Origin: Polynucleobacter sp. MG-Unter2-18
Lineage (GTDB): Bacteria; Pseudomonadota; Gammaproteobacteria; Burkholderiales; Burkholderiaceae
DNA length: 64,000 nt
Assembly (NCBI RefSeq): GCF_018687675.1
Contig: NZ_CP061302.1
Coordinates: forward strand, 1,190,192-1,254,191
Reading direction: 5' to 3'
In this document: one piece after another, positions 24,996 to 32,944 of the stretch
Layout of the letters: every line of letters begins with the position of its first letter
How positions within the stretch are numbered: the first letter of the stretch is position 1
Position numbers and translations under genes: made by a program
Notes under the pieces: model-generated
What the model was told of the DNA's origin: nothing
What the model saw: the letters and a program-made list of their open reading frames with translations, nothing else
The model's database searches: none

Positions 24996-25850
24996 TCAAG
25001 CAATTAAATGCTTTAAGCCACGCTCTAATAAAACACCAATAAGATGTTGCTTAGTTTCTGCACTGTTGGTGATATCCGCAAACGATTCAATCTCTTCTCT
25101 TGCAGCAGCAACTGCATTTTTAATTAATTCATCACTAAGAGGCTTACCATCCACCAAGGCTTGCGCCTTTTTCGCCATGATCGGCGTAGCGCAAACAGAG
25201 AAGAATGTAAAAGTGCAGTCACTCAGAACGTTGCCTACCTTATTAGCAACTAAGGCTAAGCCCGCAATCGCATAGTCTCCATGGCGACGAGCTAGTTCAT
25301 GGAAATAAAAAACTTGATTACTGGTCGCAATCGGCATTTCTGTTGCTATGAGAATTTCATTGGGCTCTAAGGAAGTGGTGTAAAGATCAATGAAAAAGTC
25401 TTGCGCTGAAATGCGACGCTCTCCATCAGGACCACCAATCAACATGGTTGCATTAAGCGCCAAACTACAGGCAGGCCATTCAGCCGCAGGATCACCATAG
25501 GCCAAAGAGCCGCCCCAGGTGCCTAAATTGCGGATTGCTCTGTGCGCGATGTGAGGAGCTGCAGCCTTAAGAAGTGGTGCATGCTGCGCGATTAGTTTGG
25601 AGTCTTCAATCTCGGTATGGGTTACTAATGCGCCAATACGTAATTGATCTCCGACAATTGAAATGCCTTTTAATTCATCTAAATTCGTGATGTCAATCAG
25701 CATACTGGGCTCAGAAAGACGCAAGTTCAAGGTAGCTAAAAGCGTTTGTCCACCCGCAATCAATTGCGCATCTTCACCCGCTTCGGCCAACATTGCAAAG
25801 GCCTCGCTAAGAGCCTTCGGTTTTGCATAATCAAATGCTGCTGCTTTCAT
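24996..25850 (-). CDS. Molybdenum hydroxylase FAD subunit
   Basis: This is a 284-residue medium subunit of the CoxM type. It shows the FAD-binding AGGQTLLATLNLRL near residue 32 and the second FAD motif TWGGSLAYGDPAAEWP near residue 111. It passes electrons from the iron-sulfur subunit to an external acceptor. It is encoded between the CoxG-like and 2Fe-2S genes, all on the minus strand with gaps of about 40 bases. Confidence 0.93.
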   Translation of the reverse strand: MKAAAFDYAKPKALSEAFAMLAEAGEDAQLIAGGQTLLATLNLRLSEPSMLIDITNLDELKGISIVGDQLRIGALVTHTEIEDSKLIAQHAPLLKAAAPHIAHRAIRNLGTWGGSLAYGDPAAEWPACSLALNATMLIGGPDGERRISAQDFFIDLYTTSLEPNEILIATEMPIATSNQVFYFHELARRHGDYAIAGLALVANKVGNVLSDCTFTFFSVCATPIMAKKAQALVDGKPLSDELIKNAVAAAREEIESFADITNSAETKQHLIGVLLERGLKHLIA

Positions 25851-25894
25851 TGCGTCTCCTTCACTACTTTTATATTGACATCGCCTCGCATTAC

Positions 25895-26368
25895 TTATTC
25901 TTGCGGGTCCGACTCTAGTGGCACTACTTCACCACCCAACTCTTTCGCAAATCGCTGGAAAAAATCATCCGCAATCTTTTTAGCAGAGGCGCTAATGAGT
26001 CGCCCACCGATTTGCCCAAGCTTGCCGCCAATAGAGGCCTCAGTCGTGTAGGAAACCAGAGTCCCACCCTCGGCAGGCTTCAATTCAACACGTGAACGAC
26101 CCTTTGCAAATCCCGCAGCGCCACCCGAACCCTCAAAAGCCATGGAGCAGGACTGATCTGGAATGACGTCACTTAAAAATAACTTTCCCGAAAATCTAGC
26201 TCTGACGGGTCCAATTTTGAACATCACCTTGGCATGAATCTCCTCTGGAGAGACTCGACTGATTTCCTCGCAACCTGGAATAGACTTTGCTAGCACATCA
26301 ATATCATTCAAGCCCTTCCATACATCTGGGATTGGGGCTGCAATGAGCTGCTCGCCATTTAATTCCAT
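25895..26368 (-). CDS. CoxG-like SRPBCC protein
   Basis: This is a 157-residue protein of the carbon monoxide dehydrogenase subunit G family, a START/SRPBCC helix-grip fold with a hydrophobic cavity. It shows the family opening MELNGEQLIAAPIPDVWKGL and the LGQIGGRLI segment. In the CO oxidation system CoxG helps anchor or mature the enzyme; in other molybdenum hydroxylase operons it may bind substrate or membrane. It is the first gene of the operon and is divergent from the TetR gene, so the candidate promoter lies directly upstream. Confidence 0.88.
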   Translation of the reverse strand: MELNGEQLIAAPIPDVWKGLNDIDVLAKSIPGCEEISRVSPEEIHAKVMFKIGPVRARFSGKLFLSDVIPDQSCSMAFEGSGGAAGFAKGRSRVELKPAEGGTLVSYTTEASIGGKLGQIGGRLISASAKKIADDFFQRFAKELGGEVVPLESDPQE

Positions 26369-26420
26369 TACATCTCCTCGGGGTTTGTACGAATAGAGTC
26401 TTATCTACCAATTGCTCAAC

Positions 26421-26457
26421 AATGTACCATTATTTAACTTTTGGTCAATAAGGCCAA
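26421..26457 (-). promoter_or_regulatory. Candidate hydroxylase-operon promoter with overlapping operator
   Basis: Reading the minus strand, TTGACC (26448-26443) and TACATT (26426-26421) are separated by 16 bases, a plausible sigma-70 promoter for the CoxG-first operon. Overlapping its -35 box is an imperfect inverted repeat, TTGGTC, five bases, GGCCAA (26441-26457), that could be the site of the adjacent TetR-type repressor. Neither element has been tested by any search. Confidence 0.4.
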
Positions 26458-26473
26458 ATTCGGATAAACCCTG

Positions 26474-27184
26474 ATGACAATGAGTTTCGAACGAGACAGC
26501 AGCACGAGAAGTAGCATCGCTTCTGAAGGCGCGCCATCTACTGCGCCTGCACGTCGCAGAATGAGCACTGCGGATCGTAAGCGTCAGATTTTGGATCGTG
26601 CCATCCAGTACTTTGCAAAGCATGGAATTGATGGCCAACTCAGAAACTTAACAAAGGGATTGGGTATTACCCACACCCTGCTCTATCACTACTTCCCCAC
26701 CAAGGATGCTCTAATCAAAGCAGTCTATGAAGATGTCTTTGAGTCACGCTGGAAGCCAGAGTGGGAGCAACTGCTCGATGATAAGAATCTTTCTCCTGAG
26801 GAAAAATTTAATGCCTTCTATATCGACTACTCAAACACAGTACTGACCTATGATTTTGTACGTATTTTGATTTTCTCGGGCCTAAGCGATCATTCAATTA
26901 GCGACCGATTCTTTGAGTTATTGCGCGATCGCCTATTACCGCGCCTTATCCGGGAAACCCGTAAACACTGTGGTCGTAGCTCGCGCAGCAAGCCTTCGCA
27001 GCGAGAATTGGAATTTTTGATGGGCTTGCATGGCGGCATCTTTTATATTGGTATGCGACGTTGGATTTACGGGCAAGCCATTTATGACTCTGGCAACCCG
27101 CATACCGAACAAGAAATTATTCAAGATCGTATTAGCTCTTACCTCACTTCAGCAAAAACTTTATTCAATACTGGTAAAAAATAA
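26474..27184 (+). CDS. TetR-family transcriptional regulator
   Basis: This is a 236-residue regulator. After a disordered Ser/Arg-rich N-terminus of about 30 residues comes the TetR DNA-binding domain: RKRQILDRAIQYFAKHG, then TKGLGITHTLLYHYFPTKDALI at about residues 65-88. The C-terminal ligand domain is helical and unassigned. It is divergent from the molybdenum hydroxylase operon and immediately upstream of the VOC and monooxygenase genes, so it most likely controls both directions in response to the catabolic substrate or its CoA or hydroxylated derivative. Confidence 0.9.
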   Translation: MTMSFERDSSTRSSIASEGAPSTAPARRRMSTADRKRQILDRAIQYFAKHGIDGQLRNLTKGLGITHTLLYHYFPTKDALIKAVYEDVFESRWKPEWEQLLDDKNLSPEEKFNAFYIDYSNTVLTYDFVRILIFSGLSDHSISDRFFELLRDRLLPRLIRETRKHCGRSSRSKPSQRELEFLMGLHGGIFYIGMRRWIYGQAIYDSGNPHTEQEIIQDRISSYLTSAKTLFNTGKK

Positions 27185-27185
27185 A

Positions 27186-27644
27186 ATGACGAACTTAAGC
27201 CTAAATCACTTCTCCATTCGTAGCCTAGAGATTGAACAAACCACCAAGTTTTACTGCGAGGTCTTTGGATTCACGGTTGGCCCTCGTCCAGATTTTCCTT
27301 TCCCGGGCGTCTGGCTATACAACGGCGATCCAAACGATTGGGCTAACGCAGTTGTTCATCTGATTGCAATTGATAAGAACAATCCTAATGGCTTGAAACA
27401 ATATCTCGGGGAACGGGATCCCAGTTCACTCTATGGCTCAGGTGCGGTAGATCATATTGCCTTCTTTGCCGAGGGACTAGAGGCCAAACTGGCATTGCTG
27501 GAAAAGCTAGGCGTACCTTGCAGACAGCGTACCGTACCCGCAATTAAATTACACCAAGTGTTCATGGATGATCCTAATGGCATTGTGATTGAACTGAACT
27601 ACCCTGCTGCAGAAAAGGCGGCGCTAGATGCCAAGGCTGCATAG
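27186..27644 (+). CDS. VOC-family (glyoxalase/dioxygenase fold) protein
   Basis: This is a 152-residue single vicinal-oxygen-chelate protein. Likely metal ligands are His near residue 9 (LNHFSIR), His near residue 94 (DHIAFFA) and Glu near residue 138 (IVIELNYP). The fold supports ring-cleaving dioxygenase, glyoxalase or isomerase chemistry; the small size fits a type-I-like or glyoxalase-like member. The ATG at 27186 is one base after the TetR stop, while a longer open frame inside the TetR gene is an overlap artefact. The flavin monooxygenase gene begins six bases after its stop, so it is part of the catabolic operon. Confidence 0.85.
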   Translation: MTNLSLNHFSIRSLEIEQTTKFYCEVFGFTVGPRPDFPFPGVWLYNGDPNDWANAVVHLIAIDKNNPNGLKQYLGERDPSSLYGSGAVDHIAFFAEGLEAKLALLEKLGVPCRQRTVPAIKLHQVFMDDPNGIVIELNYPAAEKAALDAKAA

Positions 27645-27650
27645 GTAAAG

Positions 27651-28889
27651 ATGGCCAAAATACTTGTCATCGGCGGATCTCTTGGCGGCTTATTTGTAGC
27701 CAATATATTGCTGCGCCAAGGTCATGATGTCACCTTGCTAGAAAAAGCAATTGGCTCCTTAGATGGGAGAGGCGCTGGAATCGTGACTCATGACGCTCTA
27801 GCAGATGCCTTGAGTCAAGCAGGTATTCAAGTTGATAACAGCCTGGGGGTTGCTGTATCAAAGCGAGTTACCTTGGGCGTTGATGGGGAGAACCTAGGTG
27901 AAATGCCGCTCCCGCAAATCTTGACTTCATGGAGCCGTCTGTACCACCTATTAAAAGAGAATTTTCCAAGCGAGCGTTACTTGCAGGGGAAGAATGTCAA
28001 AGTGGTGACGCAGGACTCTCATAGTGTTCAGGTCAGCTGTGAAGATGGAAGTACTTATCAGGCAGAACTCCTGATTGCATCAGATGGAATACGCTCAACG
28101 ATAAGATCCCAAGTGGCACCAGATATTCAGCCTGAATACGCAGGGTATATTGCGTGGCGTGGAGTGTGTGATGAGAATAATTTATCCAATTACACTCTTG
28201 ATACCCTATTTAATTATTTTGGCTTCTGCTTACCTAATGGTGAGCAGATGCTGGGTTATCCAGTTGCAGGGCCCGGCAATGACACTAGACCTGGCAAGCG
28301 TCGCTACAACTTTGTTTGGTATCGGCCCGCATCCGAAGATGATGAACTAGTCAAGCTCTTGACTGATGCAGATGGGCACTATTATCCGACCGGCATCCCA
28401 CCGCAAAAAGTCTCATGGAAACATATTGCTGAAATGCGCACAATTGCCCGCGGTATTTTGGCGCCGCAATATGCAGAAATTTTAGAAAAAACACCCTCAC
28501 CTTTTTTGCAGACCATCTATGACGTTCGTTCGGAGCAAATAGTCTTCGGGAGGATTGCCTTAATGGGTGATGCTGCGTTTGTCGGTCGACCTCATGTTGG
28601 CATGGGGGTAACCAAAGCAGGTGATGAGGCTATGGTAATTGCGCGTCACATCGCGGCCTTAGGAGCAACTCCTGCAGCACTCGAAGCCTATAGCAAGGAG
28701 CGTCTTGAGTTTGGTCAACAGGTTGTTGCAAGAGCGCAGTATTTAGGGCGCTACATGCAAGCACAGGGCAGCAAAGGTAGCAGAGATAACAATAGCCTTC
28801 GTAGAAATGCAGATACCGTTATGGCAGAAACAGCCATCGATATCAGTACTTTGTTGGCGACTGGAAAGGCAGTCCCGGAGACATATTAA
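27651..28889 (+). CDS. FAD-dependent monooxygenase, dihydroxypyridine-hydroxylase-like
   Basis: This is a 412-residue group A flavin monooxygenase. The FAD motif is GGSLGGLFVANILL at the N-terminus, followed by DGRGAGIV near residue 38, the DG motif LIASDGIRSTIR near residue 143, and the second FAD motif MGDAAFVGRPHVGMG near residue 304. The GAGI and GRPH variants resemble 2,6-dihydroxypyridine 3-monooxygenase-type enzymes more than salicylate hydroxylases. It would hydroxylate an already hydroxylated aromatic or N-heteroaromatic ring with NAD(P)H and oxygen. The fit with an adjacent molybdenum hydroxylase is good. The substrate is inference. Confidence 0.85.
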   Translation: MAKILVIGGSLGGLFVANILLRQGHDVTLLEKAIGSLDGRGAGIVTHDALADALSQAGIQVDNSLGVAVSKRVTLGVDGENLGEMPLPQILTSWSRLYHLLKENFPSERYLQGKNVKVVTQDSHSVQVSCEDGSTYQAELLIASDGIRSTIRSQVAPDIQPEYAGYIAWRGVCDENNLSNYTLDTLFNYFGFCLPNGEQMLGYPVAGPGNDTRPGKRRYNFVWYRPASEDDELVKLLTDADGHYYPTGIPPQKVSWKHIAEMRTIARGILAPQYAEILEKTPSPFLQTIYDVRSEQIVFGRIALMGDAAFVGRPHVGMGVTKAGDEAMVIARHIAALGATPAALEAYSKERLEFGQQVVARAQYLGRYMQAQGSKGSRDNNSLRRNADTVMAETAIDISTLLATGKAVPETY

Positions 28890-28993
28890 TTAAAACCCGC
28901 TGTAGATTTTCGTATTACTAGAAGCATTCAGTTAAGATTTATGAAATACGAAGTAGTCCCATTAACAAACTGCTTTAAATGGAGGAGATAACC

Positions 28994-30229
28994 ATGAAAC
29001 AAAAAGTAACGAATCAAACAAGAAGAAAAATGTTGATCGGCGGAGCTGCTGCTGCAAGCACTCCACTGTGGATGAATGTAGCTAGTGCCCAGTCTGAACC
29101 AATTAAGATTGGTTTTCCGACTCCCTTAACAGGACCATTTTCTGCAGAGGCACAAGATCAAGTAAAAGCAGCTGAATTAGCGATCAAAGAATTTAATGAT
29201 GCCGGTGGCTTTAATGGTCGCAAAGCCGAACTTTTGGTTCGTGATGACAAACTCAATCCAGGTGAAGCTGCAACGCGCACTCTCGAGTTGATTGAAAAAG
29301 ATAAGGTGAATTTTGTTGTCGGCTCACTCTCTGCTGCAACCCAACTCTCTATCAATGCTGTTTGCAAAGAGCGTAAAGTTCTATTCAATTCAATTAGTCA
29401 GTCTGATGCGATTAACGAGGTGAAAGATTGGAGTGTTTACACATTCCATGAGGCACTCAATCCAACGATGACAGCAGGTGCAGTGGCACGCTACTCCATC
29501 CCTCGTTTTGGCAAGAAGATCGTATTCCTCACCGCTGACTATGCTTATGGCCACGAGATGGTGCGTGCATTTGAGCGTGCAGGTAAGGAAATGGGCGCCA
29601 CAACACTGGCCGATATTCGTCATCCCTTAGGTGCATCTGATTACTCCGCATTCTTGCCGCGCATTAAAGCCTTAAATCCTGACATCTTAGTACTTTGTAA
29701 CTTTGGTCGTGACCTCGTCAATGCAGCCAAACAATGCACTGACTTTGGCTTGAAGTCCAGTATGAAAATTGTGACGCCGGTCTTGCTCTACACTGCTCGC
29801 CTTGCTGGTGGACCAGAGGCGTTTGAAGGAATTGTCGGTGGCACCTCTTACTACTGGGGCCTCGAGGATCGCATCCCAACAGCCAAGACCTTTAATGACG
29901 CATTCCGCAAGATGTATAACGGTTCAGTGCCATCAGACTACGGTGCACTGGGTTATGCCGGAGTCAAGACAGTTCTCGCTGCTGTGAAGAATGCTAAATC
30001 TACCGACACAAATAAGGTAATTACCGCATTAGAGAATCTCAAGTATGACTTTTATAAAGGTCCTGAGTACTATCGCAAGTGCGACCACCAAGCAGTCCAA
30101 ACGGTCATCATTGTGGAATCAAAATCAAAGAATATGAAAGATAAATATGACGTCTTTAATATTCTGACGATTGAACCAACTACCGAAAAGAATATGCGTA
30201 GTTGCGCAGAGCTAGGCCACAAGGCTTAA
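28994..30229 (+). CDS. ABC importer substrate-binding protein (Liv type)
   Basis: This is a 411-residue periplasmic type I substrate-binding protein related to LivK, which feeds the permease and ATPase genes downstream. The signal peptide has a twin-arginine-like TRRKMLIGG followed by a hydrophobic stretch, so export may be by Tat. The mature part starts near SEPIKIGFPTPLTGPFS, typical of the family, which also binds aromatic acids and amides. The ATG at 28994 has a GGAGGAG ribosome site; an ATG 15 bases upstream is part of that leader. The neighbourhood suggests an aromatic or N-heterocyclic ligand rather than leucine. Confidence 0.9.
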   Translation: MKQKVTNQTRRKMLIGGAAAASTPLWMNVASAQSEPIKIGFPTPLTGPFSAEAQDQVKAAELAIKEFNDAGGFNGRKAELLVRDDKLNPGEAATRTLELIEKDKVNFVVGSLSAATQLSINAVCKERKVLFNSISQSDAINEVKDWSVYTFHEALNPTMTAGAVARYSIPRFGKKIVFLTADYAYGHEMVRAFERAGKEMGATTLADIRHPLGASDYSAFLPRIKALNPDILVLCNFGRDLVNAAKQCTDFGLKSSMKIVTPVLLYTARLAGGPEAFEGIVGGTSYYWGLEDRIPTAKTFNDAFRKMYNGSVPSDYGALGYAGVKTVLAAVKNAKSTDTNKVITALENLKYDFYKGPEYYRKCDHQAVQTVIIVESKSKNMKDKYDVFNILTIEPTTEKNMRSCAELGHKA

Positions 30230-30240
30230 ATCTGAAATTC

Positions 30241-30305
30241 CAGGGCAGATCATCTGATTTGCCCTGAGCACCTCCCCTGATAGCAATAGCCGAAGGGGAG
30301 TTTTT
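30241..30305 (+). terminator. Tandem hairpins between binding protein and permease genes
   Basis: Two stems lie in the 88-base gap: CAGGGCA / TGCCCTG (30241-30266) and CTCCCC / GGGGAG (30272-30300), the second followed by five T residues. This looks like a partial terminator or a 3' stabiliser, which would make the binding protein far more abundant than the membrane subunits. Confidence 0.65.
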
Positions 30306-30317
30306 CTGAGTATATAT

Positions 30318-31202
30318 ATGACCGGTCTTACATTTGAACTTCTCTGCATGCAGCTACTCACAGGAATTGCCCTGGGTAGTATCTACGCACTGTTAGCACT
30401 GGGCTTGTGCCTTATTTTTGGCATGCTCAATGTAGTGAACTTTGCACATGGCGCTTTCTTCATGGTTGGCGCATTTATGGGTGTCTATTTTTTAGGCGTC
30501 ACTGGGAACTTTTGGTTCAGCTTGATTCTCACGCCGCTTGCTACTGGAGTTCTGGGTTTGGTTACTGAGCGATTCTTGGTGCGCCCCCTTTACGGTCGAG
30601 GTATTGACTATCCACTGCTCCTCACCTTTGGCTTGTCCTATGTACTAATTGAGGCAATGCGTGTTACTTTTGGCATCGAAGGTCTGCCTTCCGTTACTCC
30701 TGATGGACTCAAAGGAACTCTCGATGTTGGCATTGGATTCTTCCCCAAATATCGTCTATTCCTGATTGCGGCTACAGCAATTATCATTTTTGCAGTCTGG
30801 TTTTTCATTCAAAAGACTCGTTATGGTCTCATTATTAAAGCAGGCGCTGCCGACCAAGAGATCGTCAAGGTACTTGGCGTGGATATTGCTAAGGTGTGGT
30901 TAATGGTATTTGGACTAGGCTGCGCAATCGCTGGCCTCTCAGGAATACTAGCCTCGCCTACTCGCTCCGTTAATCCAGAAATGGGAATTCCGATCTTGGC
31001 AGAATCTTTTGTCGTGACAGTTGTTGGAGGCATGGGCTCAGCAGTCGGTGCTGTGGTCGCGGGTCTATTGGTTGGCGTGGTTTACAGCATGACCTCCTTA
31101 TTCTTCCCAGAACTTGCGGAGCTTTCGATCTTTGTTCTGATGGCAGTAGTACTCTTAATTCGCCCACAGGGTTTATTTGGTAAAGCGGGGGCGATGGGTT
31201 AA
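30318..31202 (+). CDS. livH: Branched-chain-type ABC permease LivH
   Basis: This is a 294-residue inner-membrane permease with about eight hydrophobic helices. It shows the family features LTGIALGSIYALLALGLCLIFG at the N-terminus, NFAHGAFFMVGAF near residue 41, and the EAA-like cytoplasmic loop near GAADQEIVKVLGVD. It pairs with LivM to form the transmembrane channel. The start near 30318 follows a weak leader after the upstream hairpins. Confidence 0.92.
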   Translation: MTGLTFELLCMQLLTGIALGSIYALLALGLCLIFGMLNVVNFAHGAFFMVGAFMGVYFLGVTGNFWFSLILTPLATGVLGLVTERFLVRPLYGRGIDYPLLLTFGLSYVLIEAMRVTFGIEGLPSVTPDGLKGTLDVGIGFFPKYRLFLIAATAIIIFAVWFFIQKTRYGLIIKAGAADQEIVKVLGVDIAKVWLMVFGLGCAIAGLSGILASPTRSVNPEMGIPILAESFVVTVVGGMGSAVGAVVAGLLVGVVYSMTSLFFPELAELSIFVLMAVVLLIRPQGLFGKAGAMG

Positions 31203-31216
31203 TCCCCTGAATATTT

Positions 31217-32176
31217 ATGAAATCATTTTTCCAACTCATTGCGCGCCATCGGGTGCTAGCGAGCAGCCTCTTCTTGATGGTTTTTCCTTTCATCATGCCG
31301 TATGAAGCGCTAGCTATCAATATCTTGATCTTTGGCTTATTCGCCATGGGATTCAATCTCTTGTTCGGCTACATGGGATTGCTATCCTTTGGACATGCAG
31401 CCTTCCTAGGTATCGGCAGCTATCTCACTGGTATTGGGATCGTCCACTACTCCATGTCCTGGGGCACAGCAATATTGGTTGGTGTTATTGGCGCAGCTAT
31501 CGGCGGTCTGATTATGGGCTTTCTAGCCATTCGCACCAGAGGGATTTACTTCTCCATGGTGACTCTCGCATTGGGTCAAATTGTGTTTTATTGCTTTTAC
31601 AAAGCTGAGAGTTTGACTGGCGGGGAAAATGGCTTAAGAGGGGTACGAGTTGACACATTTAACATTCTTGGCTTTCCAGTTGATTTTTTGAATCCCATAG
31701 TGAAGTACTACATCATTCTCTTTTTTGTAGTCGTCGCTATGTGGCTCATATCCCGAATCTTGAGTTCACCCCTTGGAGCAGTCATGGAGGCGATTCGCGA
31801 GAATGAAAAACGTGCCGCAGCCTGCGGCTTTGATGTCGCCCGCACCAAACTATTAGTCTTTGTGTTGTCAGCCGCAATCTGTGGCTTAGCGGGCTCCTTG
31901 CGCGCTCTGCACCTTTCAATTGTTCCGATAGATTCACTCCACTACCTTCAATCCGGACAAGCGGTCATGATGAGTATTTTAGGAGGTATGGGTACTTTCT
32001 TTGGTCCATTTATTGGTGCCGCTGTCATGCTCTATTTAGAAGATGTAGTCACAACCTTCACCAAGCATTGGATGGCTGTTATTGGACTGGTATTTATGTT
32101 CTTCGTTCTGTTTTTCCCTAAAGGAATTTGGGGAACCATCTTGAGCAAGCTAAACCTCAATCAGGATTCGAAATAA
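31217..32176 (+). CDS. livM: Branched-chain-type ABC permease LivM
   Basis: This is a 319-residue second permease subunit, with the hallmark MGFNLLFGYMGLLSFGHAAFLGIG near residue 48 and the cytoplasmic loop EAIRENEKRAAACGFDV that contacts the ATPases. About nine hydrophobic helices are seen. It starts 15 bases after livH ends, and its stop overlaps the livG ATG, so the three are translationally linked. Confidence 0.92.
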   Translation: MKSFFQLIARHRVLASSLFLMVFPFIMPYEALAINILIFGLFAMGFNLLFGYMGLLSFGHAAFLGIGSYLTGIGIVHYSMSWGTAILVGVIGAAIGGLIMGFLAIRTRGIYFSMVTLALGQIVFYCFYKAESLTGGENGLRGVRVDTFNILGFPVDFLNPIVKYYIILFFVVVAMWLISRILSSPLGAVMEAIRENEKRAAACGFDVARTKLLVFVLSAAICGLAGSLRALHLSIVPIDSLHYLQSGQAVMMSILGGMGTFFGPFIGAAVMLYLEDVVTTFTKHWMAVIGLVFMFFVLFFPKGIWGTILSKLNLNQDSK

Positions 32177-32931
32177 TGAGTAGCTCAAATCAAACCCCAA
32201 TTCTAGAAGCTCGTAATGTCAGTAAGAGCTTTGGGAAATTTAAAGCCTTACAAAATGTCTCAACCTCATTTATGCCCGGCTCCCTTACGGCGATCATTGG
32301 ACCTAATGGCGCAGGCAAAAGCACTTTCTTTAATGTTCTTAGTGGCGCGTTTCCACCATCTAGCGGCCAAATCTTATTTAACGGCAAAGATATTACCGGT
32401 ATGCAGCAATATGAGTTTGCCCGTATTGGCATCTCCAAGAGCTTTCAGATTACCAATGTATTTAAGCAGCTTACCGTTCATGAAAATGTGCGCGTTGCTG
32501 CCCAAATGGAAACGGCACGTTATAACTTTTTACGTAACGCACAAAGTTATCCAGGTCCCATTGAGCTTGCAGACCAGTTTTTGCGTCGCGTCAACTTAGA
32601 GCATCTCAGAAATAAAAAAACGGGGGACTTAGCTCATGGTCAACAGCGTGCGTTAGAAATTGCGATGGCCCTTGCCTGTAATCCCAGCCTTCTTTTACTA
32701 GATGAGCCAACCGCAGGCATGTCTCCTGAAGAAACACTTGTCATGATGGACCTCATTCGCACACTGGCAAACGAAAGAACGGTGATTTTGGTTGAGCATA
32801 AGATGAAACTCATCATGGGTTTATGTAAACGCATCATTGTTCTCCATCATGGAGAGTTTTTAGCTGAAGGCACTCCAGAAGAAATTCAAAATAATGCAGA
32901 AGTACGACGTGTGTACCTAGGTCAAGGTTAA
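32176..32931 (+). CDS. livG: ABC transporter ATP-binding protein LivG
   Basis: This is a 251-residue ATPase with Walker A GPNGAGKS near residue 45, a LivG-type Q-loop region (SKSFQITNVFKQLTVHENV) and the signature-like LAHGQQRALEIAMAL, where HG replaces the usual SGGQ. Walker B LLLLDEPTAGMSPEE and the H-loop VEHKM follow. The ATG at 32176 overlaps the livM stop; an earlier in-frame start lies inside livM and is unlikely. It energises import with LivF. Confidence 0.92.
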   Translation: MSSSNQTPILEARNVSKSFGKFKALQNVSTSFMPGSLTAIIGPNGAGKSTFFNVLSGAFPPSSGQILFNGKDITGMQQYEFARIGISKSFQITNVFKQLTVHENVRVAAQMETARYNFLRNAQSYPGPIELADQFLRRVNLEHLRNKKTGDLAHGQQRALEIAMALACNPSLLLLDEPTAGMSPEETLVMMDLIRTLANERTVILVEHKMKLIMGLCKRIIVLHHGEFLAEGTPEEIQNNAEVRRVYLGQG

Positions 32932-32944
32932 AGAAGGTTTATAT

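Noticed and set aside
22027..26368. Aerobic carbon monoxide dehydrogenase operon
   Set aside because: The subunit order and CoxG look right, but the large-subunit active loop lacks the AYRCSFR Cys, so I call it a generic molybdenum hydroxylase.
27030..27185. VOC protein starting inside the TetR gene
   Set aside because: The extra N-terminus is unlike any VOC protein and is explained by the TetR coding sequence on the same strand.
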